Positions 8,096 through 15,340 of a stretch of DNA of 64,000 bases are shown here, in pieces (positions within the stretch are counted from its first letter, which is position 1; every line of letters starts with the position of its first letter). A model generated the notes under the pieces. The model was not told where the DNA came from, made no database searches, and saw only the letters and a list, made by a program, of their open reading frames with translations. The translations under genes were made by a program, and so were the position numbers. Location: positions 20,687 through 84,686 of the forward strand of contig JAMCYN010000151.1 in the NCBI GenBank assembly GCA_023474015.1, written 5' to 3'. Source of the stretch: Armatimonadota bacterium. Lineage in GTDB: Bacteria; Armatimonadota; UBA5829.

Positions 8096-9635
8096 ATCGT
8101 TCATTGGATGCCGAGACTGCCCGCACGTCCGAGTGGGCGGTCACGTTGTGCGCGTTGCGTATCACCAGGTCGCCGTCCTTCAGACCGCCGGAGACCACTA
8201 TTCCGTCCGCTCCCGCCGCGCCTGGGGTGACAGCCACCGGAGTCGCCCGACCATCCCTGATTACGAAAACCGCCGACTGGCCGCCGTACTTCGTAAGCGA
8301 ATCAGGCGGGAGCATTATTCTTTTGACTGATCTCTTCGTGATGATGTTCACATCCACCGTCAGGTCCGGGCGAAGCCAATTCACGCTCTCGGTCGGCCTC
8401 AGTTTTATCTGAATCGTCCCGCGCTCTGGGTTCACCATGGAGCCAAGGTCGGTGACTCGGGCCTGGAAAAGTCGACCAGGGTAGGCATCGGCGGTGACGA
8501 CGGCCTTCTGACCCATCGCGAGGTTACTAAGGTTCTCCTCGTCGGTCTCGACCTCGATTATCGGCCTGCTTATCTCATGAAGAACTACCAGCTTCTGGCC
8601 GGGCGACACCGACTGCCCTTCCTCAACTGGAATGTCCGCAACTGCCCCATCAAAAGGCGCTCGAAGGTCAGCCTTGTCTCTTTGATCGAGCGCCCGCCGG
8701 AGTTCCGCGCGCGCCTCGTCCACTCTTGCCCGCGCGGCTCTGACGTCCTCAGGACGCGGGTATGCCAGCAATGTATTGAGCTTCTCTCTTGCGGCCATGG
8801 CGCCCGTGTCGCGGTCGGCTCTTGCCTCCGCCACAGCCGCCCTTGCCTCGGCAAGCTGGTCGACGGTCGCCCCGGCTTTAAGAAGATTGACCCTCTGCTC
8901 CTGGGCGATCACCCCTGCTCCGGCGGTTTCGACATCCGTCTTCGCCGAGTCGAGGTTGGTCTCCGCCAGCGCGCCCTGGTCCACAAGCTGCTGGGTGCGC
9001 CGCAGGTCCTTCTGAGCTTTCGCGAGCACATCTTTCTTGCTCTGAAGCTCGGCCTGGGCGGCGGCAATCTCTTGCGAGCGAGTCCCAGCCTTGAGATTTC
9101 TCATACGGGCCTCGGCCTGGGCGACTTTTGCCTGACCCACCGACCGCGCATGGGCCAGTTCGGCTCGCACCTGATTGATCTCCGAAGGCAGCGGCCCCCT
9201 GCTCGCCTTCGTGAACTCGGCCACGGCACTGTCCACCGAAGCCTGCGCCGATTGCACCCTGGCGTCCAGTTCGGATCGGTCCAGAGACAACAGAAGAGCG
9301 CCCGCGCTCACACGGTCGCCATCTCTGACCGCGATACGCAGGACCACTCCAGCGACATCCAGCCCGAGGTCGGTCACGCGCTCGCCCCGCACCTTGCCCG
9401 TGGCCGCAAGTGTCTCGGTGGTAGTCACGGTCCTGATCGGTACAACCTCGACCTTAACAGGCGCGTTGACGTATGAGTAAGCCGCTAAAGCAAGAACAAG
9501 CAGCGCGGCGCCCTGCACGAGCCGCTTCCAATTCTTAAAGGCCCAGGCTCTTACGGCCGCGGGGCTTATGTCCGCGAGCCGTGACCTTGGGCATGGGGCG
9601 TCTTCTTCGATGTAATAGCCTGACGGTTGTGCCAT
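8094..9635 (-). CDS. Periplasmic adaptor subunit (HlyD/MacA/DevB-type membrane fusion protein)
   Basis: A 513-residue adaptor linking an inner-membrane ABC exporter to an outer-membrane channel. A single N-terminal membrane helix lies near residues 40-57 (VQGAALLVLALAAYSYV). A beta-barrel/lipoyl half (TGKVRGERVTDLGLDVAG, VRDGDRVSAGALLLSLD) precedes a very long helical hairpin of roughly residues 125-330. The hairpin contains two similar segments (RNLKAGTRSQEIAAAQAEL and NLLKAGATVDQLAEARAAV). The second lipoyl half is LRAPFDGAVADIPVEEGQSV, then a beta-barrel with ERGTIQIKLRP. The long hairpin resembles DevB-type adaptors. The heptamer repeat at its 3' end separates it from the permease, yet strand and family make one operon likely. 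Confidence 0.9.
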   Translation of the reverse strand: MAQPSGYYIEEDAPCPRSRLADISPAAVRAWAFKNWKRLVQGAALLVLALAAYSYVNAPVKVEVVPIRTVTTTETLAATGKVRGERVTDLGLDVAGVVLRIAVRDGDRVSAGALLLSLDRSELDARVQSAQASVDSAVAEFTKASRGPLPSEINQVRAELAHARSVGQAKVAQAEARMRNLKAGTRSQEIAAAQAELQSKKDVLAKAQKDLRRTQQLVDQGALAETNLDSAKTDVETAGAGVIAQEQRVNLLKAGATVDQLAEARAAVAEARADRDTGAMAAREKLNTLLAYPRPEDVRAARARVDEARAELRRALDQRDKADLRAPFDGAVADIPVEEGQSVSPGQKLVVLHEISRPIIEVETDEENLSNLAMGQKAVVTADAYPGRLFQARVTDLGSMVNPERGTIQIKLRPTESVNWLRPDLTVDVNIITKRSVKRIMLPPDSLTKYGGQSAVFVIRDGRATPVAVTPGAAGADGIVVSGGLKDGDLVIRNAHNVTAHSDVRAVSASNER

Positions 9636-9684
9636 ATTGAGGAATACGGAAACGATGGGGATGAAGTTGACAAGCGGGCGGAGT

Positions 9685-9713
9685 TTGACCGGAGCCTAAT
9701 TAACAAATATAAT
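9685..9713 (+). promoter_or_regulatory. Sigma70-type promoter for tRNA-Gln
   Basis: TTGACC (9685-9690), 17-base spacer, TATAAT (9708-9713). The predicted transcription start falls 3-6 bases before the tRNA at 9725. Confidence 0.8.
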
Positions 9714-9724
9714 AAGATCGGTTG

Positions 9725-9798
9725 TCCGGGGTCGTCCAATGGCAGGACAACGGCCTTTGGAGCCGTTGATCGGGGTTCGAATCCCTGCCCCGGAACCA
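9725..9798 (+). tRNA. tRNA-Gln (anticodon TTG)
   Basis: Acceptor arms TCCGGGG and CCCCGGA pair, followed by discriminator A and an encoded CCA (9796-9798). The D-arm is GTCC-loop-GGAC. The anticodon arm is ACGGC, loop CTTTGGA, GCCGT, giving anticodon TTG (reads CAA/CAG). The T-arm is CGGGG-TTCGAAT-CCCTG. All stems close, so this is a functional cloverleaf. It lies immediately upstream of a solitary DNA methyltransferase, but no direct repeat of its 3' end was noticed that would mark an integration. Confidence 0.95.
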
Positions 9799-9853
9799 AT
9801 TTCTTCTTCGCCTATTGGTTGACTTACAGGCGCGGGGATGATATGGTATCAAC

Positions 9854-11986
9854 ATGTCCAGCCATTCATCCGCGCGCCGGTTTGCATTACGCCTTGCACG
9901 AGATGCAGCCAAAATCCAGCTGACCGGCGGCGATCTTGCCGCGCAGGTGGCCGCCTACGGCCTGTTCCTCAAGCGCGTCGTCCCCGACGTGCAAATCGAC
10001 GATCTTATCACCGGCCTCATCGGCGCTGAACCGGCCCGACGGCTGGATGAGGGGCTGGATCAGGCGGAAGTCGATGAGGTGTGCGCCCATTACGCCTCGG
10101 AAGGCAAGGACCCGGCAGTCTATTTCTATGAGGAGTTCCTGCGCGCGTATGACCCCGTGAACTCCAGAGGCCGGGGTGTGCACTATAGCCCTCCGGCGAT
10201 TGTGGAATATATGGTGCGTGGAGTCGAATCCGTGCTGCGGGAAAGGTTCGATTCGCGGCTTGAGGACGCATTCGTGTTGGACCCCTGCTGCGGGATCGGG
10301 ACGTTTTTGAAGCACATCGAGAGCCGGGGCGGACCGCCGCCTCGAATGGTCGGTATGGAGCTCAGCGCGCCGGTGTGCGAGCTGGCATCACGGCTTCTCA
10401 AGCATGCCGATATACGACAGGCAGATGGGTTGGAGAGCCTCGATGTCGACACCGGCGGCAGGCCGCTCGTCATCCTGGGGAACCCGCCGTACTCGGGGCA
10501 CTCGTCCAACCCGGGCGGCCTGGCCGACCTGCTCGCCGATTACAGAAAAGGTCTCACCGAGCGCAACCCCAAGTGGCTGCAGGATGACTACGTAAAGTTC
10601 ATCCGAATGGCCCAGCATCGGATCGAGAGCGCCGGACGGGGGGTCGTCGCGTTCATCACCAACCACAGCTACCTGTTCAATCCCACTTTTCGCGCCATGC
10701 GCTCGAGCCTTGCCCGGAGCTTCGACGAGATCCACGTCCTCGACCTGCACGGGAACGCCAAGCTTGCCGAGGCGGACCTGAAGGCAGGCCGTGACGAGAA
10801 CGTATTCCATATCCAGATGGGGGTGGGGATCTCGTTTATGGTCAAGACAACCGACCGGTCCACCTGCCGCATCAAGTACGCCGGGCTGCGTGGGAGCCGC
10901 AAGTCGAAGCTCGAGACGCTGCGAACAATGGACTTCGGCGGCACTCCTTGGGAGCACGTGACGCCCATCGAGCCATTTCACATCTTCATTCGGATGGACC
11001 ACGACCTGCAGCGGGAGTTCCACGGGTTCGCGTCACTGTTCGACATCTTCGAGGAGCACAGCGTCGGGTTCGTGACCTCACGGGACCGGTTCGCCGTGGA
11101 TTTCGATAGAGACGCACTGCTTGAGCGGATCGCCGCGCTCAGGAGCCCGGAGGTGAGCGCCGAACGGATCAGGGCCGAGTATCGAGTCAGCGACCTCGAC
11201 ATCGAGAAGGCCCGAAGCGAGCTTCTGGCTGATTTGTTCTGGCGGGACAAGGCCGTAAGGGTGCTCTATAGGCCGTTTGATTGGAGGTGGGCATACTGTT
11301 CCGCCGCGGTGATGGAACGGCCCAGGTTGCCGTTCATGGGACATCTTATTAGGGAACAGGGAATAGGGAACAGGGAACAGAAGGGAAGGGAGAACGTCGC
11401 GCTGGCCGTTGGACGCGCGGGGCAGGCGACCGGCTCAAGCACATGGGACGTGGTCTTTTGCACGGATTGTCCGGCTGATCTGAACCTGTTTAGACGGGGC
11501 GGCGCGGCGCTGTTTCCACTGTATCTATATGAAAACGGGGTTCGGCGGCCTAATAGCAAGCCGCGGATGCCTAACTTTGATCTCGTTTTCTTCTACATAT
11601 ATGGACTGCTCCACAGCCCGCTCTATCGTGAGCGATATGCCGAATTCTTGAGGATCGACTATCCGCGCATTCCGATGATAGATGATTCAGAGATGATTCA
11701 GCGCCTGTCGGCGTTGGGGCGGGAGTTGATTGATGTTCACCTGATGCGAGATGATGCCTTCGAGATAGGCGATGATCAACCGAGCGCGCCTCTCAAGATC
11801 GGTGGGTGGGATGTGCCGGGGAAGTATCTTGTTGATCGCAGGCATCGAGGACTCACCGATGCGGAGGCGGAGCACATCGAGCGGATGCGGGTTGCTGTGC
11901 GGAGGACGCTGGCACTTCATGGCGAAATCGACGAGGTTGTTCGCCTGAGCCCGCCGTGGGATTCGGGGCGCGTTTCTCATTCTTGA
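9854..11986 (+). CDS. Solitary type ISP-like N6-adenine DNA methyltransferase with target-recognition domain
   Basis: A 710-residue DNA adenine methyltransferase. An N-terminal helical region is followed by motif I DPCCGIGTFLKHIE near residue 143 (Ala-to-Cys relative to the usual DPACGTGTFL) and the catalytic motif IV LGNPPYSGHS near residue 213. The C-terminal half (about 300-700), with PFDWRWAYCSAAVMERPR, AVGRAGQATGSSTWDVVFCTDC and DLVFFYIYGLLHSPLYRERYAEFL, matches the specificity domain of type ISP/IIG enzymes. No helicase or nuclease domain is fused or encoded nearby. It may be an orphan methylase or an enzyme whose partner is distant. About 13 residues near 500-512 (REQGIGNREQKGR) are encoded by a heptamer repeat and look inserted in frame. 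Confidence 0.85.
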   Translation: MSSHSSARRFALRLARDAAKIQLTGGDLAAQVAAYGLFLKRVVPDVQIDDLITGLIGAEPARRLDEGLDQAEVDEVCAHYASEGKDPAVYFYEEFLRAYDPVNSRGRGVHYSPPAIVEYMVRGVESVLRERFDSRLEDAFVLDPCCGIGTFLKHIESRGGPPPRMVGMELSAPVCELASRLLKHADIRQADGLESLDVDTGGRPLVILGNPPYSGHSSNPGGLADLLADYRKGLTERNPKWLQDDYVKFIRMAQHRIESAGRGVVAFITNHSYLFNPTFRAMRSSLARSFDEIHVLDLHGNAKLAEADLKAGRDENVFHIQMGVGISFMVKTTDRSTCRIKYAGLRGSRKSKLETLRTMDFGGTPWEHVTPIEPFHIFIRMDHDLQREFHGFASLFDIFEEHSVGFVTSRDRFAVDFDRDALLERIAALRSPEVSAERIRAEYRVSDLDIEKARSELLADLFWRDKAVRVLYRPFDWRWAYCSAAVMERPRLPFMGHLIREQGIGNREQKGRENVALAVGRAGQATGSSTWDVVFCTDCPADLNLFRRGGAALFPLYLYENGVRRPNSKPRMPNFDLVFFYIYGLLHSPLYRERYAEFLRIDYPRIPMIDDSEMIQRLSALGRELIDVHLMRDDAFEIGDDQPSAPLKIGGWDVPGKYLVDRRHRGLTDAEAEHIERMRVAVRRTLALHGEIDEVVRLSPPWDSGRVSHS
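11351..11391 (+). repeat. GGGAACA-family heptamer half-element inside the methyltransferase gene
   Basis: Four 7-bp units (GGGAACA, GGGAATA, GGGAACA, GGGAACA) followed by the shared core GAAGGGAAGGGAG. It is a multiple of three in net effect and translates in frame. Only one arm of the hairpin is present. Confidence 0.85.
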
Positions 11987-12005
11987 TCACGACAGGGAGC
12001 TTGGG

Positions 12006-14546
12006 ATGACAACCAACATTCATAACAACCACCAAAGCGAAAAACCTAACGCGCTAGAGACGCGGTTGGTGTATATGATAATTCTACTGATACCTCTCAT
12101 TCTGTTTATGCTGACGCCGCGCGCAATGGCGGGGGATGCCGTGGCCGCGTGGAAGGCCGACCTGCGGCGGCAAATCGTTGCCGAGCGGCCGAGGATCGAG
12201 GCCAGATATTCCAACGCCGACCGAAACGCATTTGAGATCGACGCGGAGAAGTATCAGCTTGGGATCGATCTGGCGGCGGAGTCCGGCCGGCGAGTGCGAA
12301 GCCTGAAGGTGGTAGGGGCGAAGGGCGCTGTTGAAGTAATTCGGGGCCGGGGGATCTATCTCCAGCTCACCGACTCGACAGGCCGAATCTATAGCTCGCT
12401 CAACTGTGCCCGGCCCTCCCGGGTCAACATCTACCGCCGTGGGCCTTATTACATTGAAACCCACTGGCTCGACATCGAGCTCGCCGACTCCGACGGGACC
12501 AGCGCGCCGGTAAAGGGAGAAGTCGTGTTCTACTCCTACCCCGAGAAAGCACACATCGGGGCCATTTTTCACGTGACGGGGCCGATCGAAGTGAAGAGCG
12601 CCGGGGTCGTGTGCGAGTTCAGTGGTGAGACCTGCGCCAGCATGGCCGAGACGAACCAGCAGCCCGGCACGCTGCTCAGCGATGTTTGCCTGGTGAGGCG
12701 CGCGGATGATGCTCCCACCTGCGCGCTGATCTACCCCGTCCCGAACGGCGCGGATAACGTGGTCCTTGAAAAAACCGACTTCGGGGTCCGGATATTCAAC
12801 TACATATACAGCGATGAGGCACACGAGGGCGCGACCGTCAAGTGGGCCGAGGGAGTGAAGCCGGCGGCATATTTCGAGCTGTTTCCCCTGGAAAAGGGCC
12901 GGGTCACGCCCGAGATGGAAGCGGAGGTCAGCCCGCTGCTCTCCACTAATTTCGAGGCCACCGCCGGTAGATCGCTCGGCTACGATCCCGTACGCGGGTG
13001 CTACAAGCTGCGGACCGACAGCCCGGGAGGGTTCAGCTATCACTACCAGCATCCCAACGACTACGAGGCGGCGGCGTTCTCCGTCAAGAACAGCTCCATT
13101 CCAAGGAAGATATACGTCCTGCACGAGACGCGCGCCAACGCCGGGCTGGTCGAGTGTGGTGTGCTGCTCGATTCGGACGACAACACTCTGCCGGTGACGG
13201 TGCAGATAAGCAAGAACTTCAAGGGGGAGTTCGAGGAGCCGTTCTACAACCCAGAGGATACGGAGTTCTCGGAGACGATCTTCCCGCTCCACCTGGAAGA
13301 GAACGAGAAACGCGGCCTCACCAGCCTGCACCTCTATCAGAACTGGGGCAGCCACCCGCTGAAGCAGTTCTCGTCGCTCGGCGCGTGGATGGACTACTAT
13401 CATATGTCCACCGGCGTCACGGAGACGACCTGCTATGTGCCGTTTTTGTTCGCCGGGCCGGAGGGGGTGAACATAGCCGACATGCGGCCCATGAGCCAGA
13501 AGTTTTGGGAGAGCCAGCCGCAGCACGACAACGTGGCCGGGCATAGCTTCTTGAGATATCAGGACGACACGGGTAAGTGGCACTTTCTGGAGTATTCTTC
13601 TACAACGTTCCACAGCACCGGCCCGAACTGGGCGAACGTGAGCCTGAACTACGTGTCCGACGACGGCAAAGCGAAAGTGACTATCGACACATTCGAGATG
13701 CCGCAGACGGACGAAACGCGCAACTTTGTACATCTTCGCATTGAATTCTTGGACACCATCAAGGTCAAGGACGGCGACTTTGCCCGCAACATGCGGCTTC
13801 TGAGCATCGCAAGCTGGGTCCAGGGAATGCAATACACCACTGTGGCTTATGGCGGCCCGACCGGCGAACCCACCGTCACCTCGATCAAGCTGAACGATGA
13901 TTTCACTATCGCCGGCGCGCCGATTCCACGCGAGAACGCATTCGCGACGATCTATCCCGACCAGAAGGGAGCGAACGCGTTCATCGTGCGGCGATTCGAG
14001 GGGAAGCTTGGCGGGGAGGACGCCGCGCCAGGGGTCTCGGTGATCGGGTGGAACACCAAGGGGCCGATGCGCAATCCCGGCGATACCATCCTGATGTTGA
14101 CTCCCGTTACAAAGGGCAGCGATATAAATGCCGGGGACTATCTCGACATCGATCTCATTCTAATGCCCTACGGTGGCGGGACTCAAGACTACAAACCCGC
14201 CCAAACCGCCGCGATGGACTACGGGCTGAACGCCCAGAAGGTCACCAACGTCGCGGCAGGCGAGAAGCTGGCCGATTTCCCGACCCGGATCGCGCTCGAT
14301 AAGAGCGGCAGGGCGGAGTTCACTCTCACGGGCGGCATGAACTATACCCCCGTCATCGTGGAGGGCGCGAAGGACTATCGATACCTGCGCCTGTTCAGCC
14401 TGGACAACGACAGGAAAGACCTCATCTGGCTCTCCCGTCCCGGTGAAAAGGACGGCTACCAGACGTTCTCGAAAGACGACGGGACGTTCGGGTTCGTGTT
14501 CCTCGTGGTGGCCGACGGGAAGGAGCATCGGTATCTGGCCGAATAA
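12006..14546 (+). CDS. Large exported protein of unknown function
   Basis: I do not recognise this 846-residue protein. A hydrophobic segment near residues 23-40 (MIILLIPLILFMLTPRAMAG) ending in AMAG suggests a signal peptide or anchor. The rest is a mostly beta-rich extracytoplasmic sequence with many Asp/Gly/Tyr turns. Segments such as YRRGPYYIETHWLDIEL, FSYHYQHPNDYEAAAFSVKN and FLEYSSTTFHSTGPNWANVSLNY look like beta-sandwich repeats. This is reminiscent of polysaccharide-active or surface structural proteins, but no catalytic motif is evident. AGGGAG precedes the ATG. It follows the methyltransferase by 19 bases on the same strand, which may be chance. Confidence 0.75.
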   Translation: MTTNIHNNHQSEKPNALETRLVYMIILLIPLILFMLTPRAMAGDAVAAWKADLRRQIVAERPRIEARYSNADRNAFEIDAEKYQLGIDLAAESGRRVRSLKVVGAKGAVEVIRGRGIYLQLTDSTGRIYSSLNCARPSRVNIYRRGPYYIETHWLDIELADSDGTSAPVKGEVVFYSYPEKAHIGAIFHVTGPIEVKSAGVVCEFSGETCASMAETNQQPGTLLSDVCLVRRADDAPTCALIYPVPNGADNVVLEKTDFGVRIFNYIYSDEAHEGATVKWAEGVKPAAYFELFPLEKGRVTPEMEAEVSPLLSTNFEATAGRSLGYDPVRGCYKLRTDSPGGFSYHYQHPNDYEAAAFSVKNSSIPRKIYVLHETRANAGLVECGVLLDSDDNTLPVTVQISKNFKGEFEEPFYNPEDTEFSETIFPLHLEENEKRGLTSLHLYQNWGSHPLKQFSSLGAWMDYYHMSTGVTETTCYVPFLFAGPEGVNIADMRPMSQKFWESQPQHDNVAGHSFLRYQDDTGKWHFLEYSSTTFHSTGPNWANVSLNYVSDDGKAKVTIDTFEMPQTDETRNFVHLRIEFLDTIKVKDGDFARNMRLLSIASWVQGMQYTTVAYGGPTGEPTVTSIKLNDDFTIAGAPIPRENAFATIYPDQKGANAFIVRRFEGKLGGEDAAPGVSVIGWNTKGPMRNPGDTILMLTPVTKGSDINAGDYLDIDLILMPYGGGTQDYKPAQTAAMDYGLNAQKVTNVAAGEKLADFPTRIALDKSGRAEFTLTGGMNYTPVIVEGAKDYRYLRLFSLDNDRKDLIWLSRPGEKDGYQTFSKDDGTFGFVFLVVADGKEHRYLAE

Positions 14547-14585
14547 CGTCTAGTGCTGTTTGTTTACGTTTATTAACGTTTAGTG
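14545..14585. promoter_or_regulatory. Three helically phased ACGTnTA boxes (candidate operator)
   Basis: AACGTCTAGTG at 14545, TACGTTTATT at 14565 and AACGTTTAGTG at 14575. The spacing of 20 and 10 bases puts all three on one face of the helix. They overlap the promoter of the toxin-antitoxin pair, so autoregulation by the HTH antitoxin is a reasonable inference. Confidence 0.55.
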
Positions 14586-14592
14586 GTATACT
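14563..14592 (+). promoter_or_regulatory. Promoter of the HTH/PIN toxin-antitoxin operon
   Basis: TTTACG (14563-14568), 18-base spacer, TATACT (14587-14592), then GGAGGTG at 14599. The short leader and phased boxes suggest tight autoregulation. Confidence 0.6.
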
Positions 14593-14612
14593 GACAGTGG
14601 AGGTGCATGGCC

Positions 14613-14939
14613 ATGGGACGGATACTCACTGTTGAACAAGCCGCCGAGAAGCTGCAAGTCAGGCCCAACACCGTGCGCGAGTGGCTGAAGAAGGGCCGGA
14701 TTCCTGGGTGGAAGTTTGGCCGGTTCTATCGGATTTCGGAGGATGAATTGCAACTCATCCTGGCCGGTCGCCTGCGACAAACACTGCAACCCGCTGAACC
14801 GAAACGCAAACTCAAGGCTTCCGATCTGCTGGGCAAGTATGCACGGCCTGGACGCACGGTTGACGACTTCTTGCGAGAAAAACATGCGGAAGTAGAGGAA
14901 GAAGAACGTCGATGGGATGAGAGGCATAGGAAGTCATGA
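14613..14939 (+). CDS. Excisionase-family HTH protein, probable antitoxin
   Basis: A 108-residue protein. Residues 1-50 form a winged-helix excisionase/MerR-like DNA-binding domain (ILTVEQAAEKLQVRPNTVREWLKKGRI followed by WKFGRFYRISEDELQLIL), where the wing reads W-K-F-G-R-F-Y-R-I. A flexible, charged C-terminal part (VDDFLREKHAEVEEEERRWDERHR) is suited to wrap a toxin. Of two in-frame ATG codons, 14613 is preferred because GGAGGTG (14599-14605) is 8 bases away, whereas the ATG at 14607 lies too close. The stop overlaps the PIN start (ATGA, 14936-14939), the usual antitoxin-toxin coupling. Confidence 0.82.
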   Translation: MGRILTVEQAAEKLQVRPNTVREWLKKGRIPGWKFGRFYRISEDELQLILAGRLRQTLQPAEPKRKLKASDLLGKYARPGRTVDDFLREKHAEVEEEERRWDERHRKS

Positions 14940-15334
14940 ACCTCGTGATCGACGCCAACGCCATCCTGGCGCTGTTTCACAATGAGCCGGGGGGTGTCGA
15001 AGTTGGCGAAATGATCGATGATCCGAACAACACTTGCTATATGCACGCGGTTAACTTGTGTGAGGTCTACTATGATTATTTCAGGACCAACGGAATGTTA
15101 GATGCGACATCCGCTGTAGACGATCTCTCCGAAACCAGTCTGATCGTCAGGGAAGACATGGACAAGGGCTTCTGGCATGAAGCTGGCACACACAAAGCCG
15201 TTCGCAAACTCTCACTGGCTGATTGCTTCTGCCTGACGCTTGCCCGACGCCTGGGTGCGCGACTGATCACAGCGGATCACGAGTTCGACCCGGTGGCGCG
15301 GCAGGGTATCGCGGACATTCAGTTTATAAGGTAG
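14936..15334 (+). CDS. PIN-domain ribonuclease toxin (VapC-like)
   Basis: A 132-residue PIN domain of standard length, expected to cleave RNA in a Mg-dependent way. The acidic quartet is visible: Asp in LVIDANAILALFH (about residue 6), Glu in NLCEVYYDYF (about 42), Asp in KLSLADCFCLTLA (about 98) and Asp in LITADHEFD (about 116). Translation is coupled to the upstream HTH protein by a 4-base overlap. The stop is only 6 bases from the next gene, a glycosidase, which is unlikely to be functionally linked. Confidence 0.88.
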   Translation: MNLVIDANAILALFHNEPGGVEVGEMIDDPNNTCYMHAVNLCEVYYDYFRTNGMLDATSAVDDLSETSLIVREDMDKGFWHEAGTHKAVRKLSLADCFCLTLARRLGARLITADHEFDPVARQGIADIQFIR

Positions 15335-15340
15335 GAATAG

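Noticed and set aside
9725..11986. Genomic island integrated at tRNA-Gln
   Set aside because: No integrase and no duplicated tRNA 3' end was seen; proximity of the methyltransferase alone is not enough.
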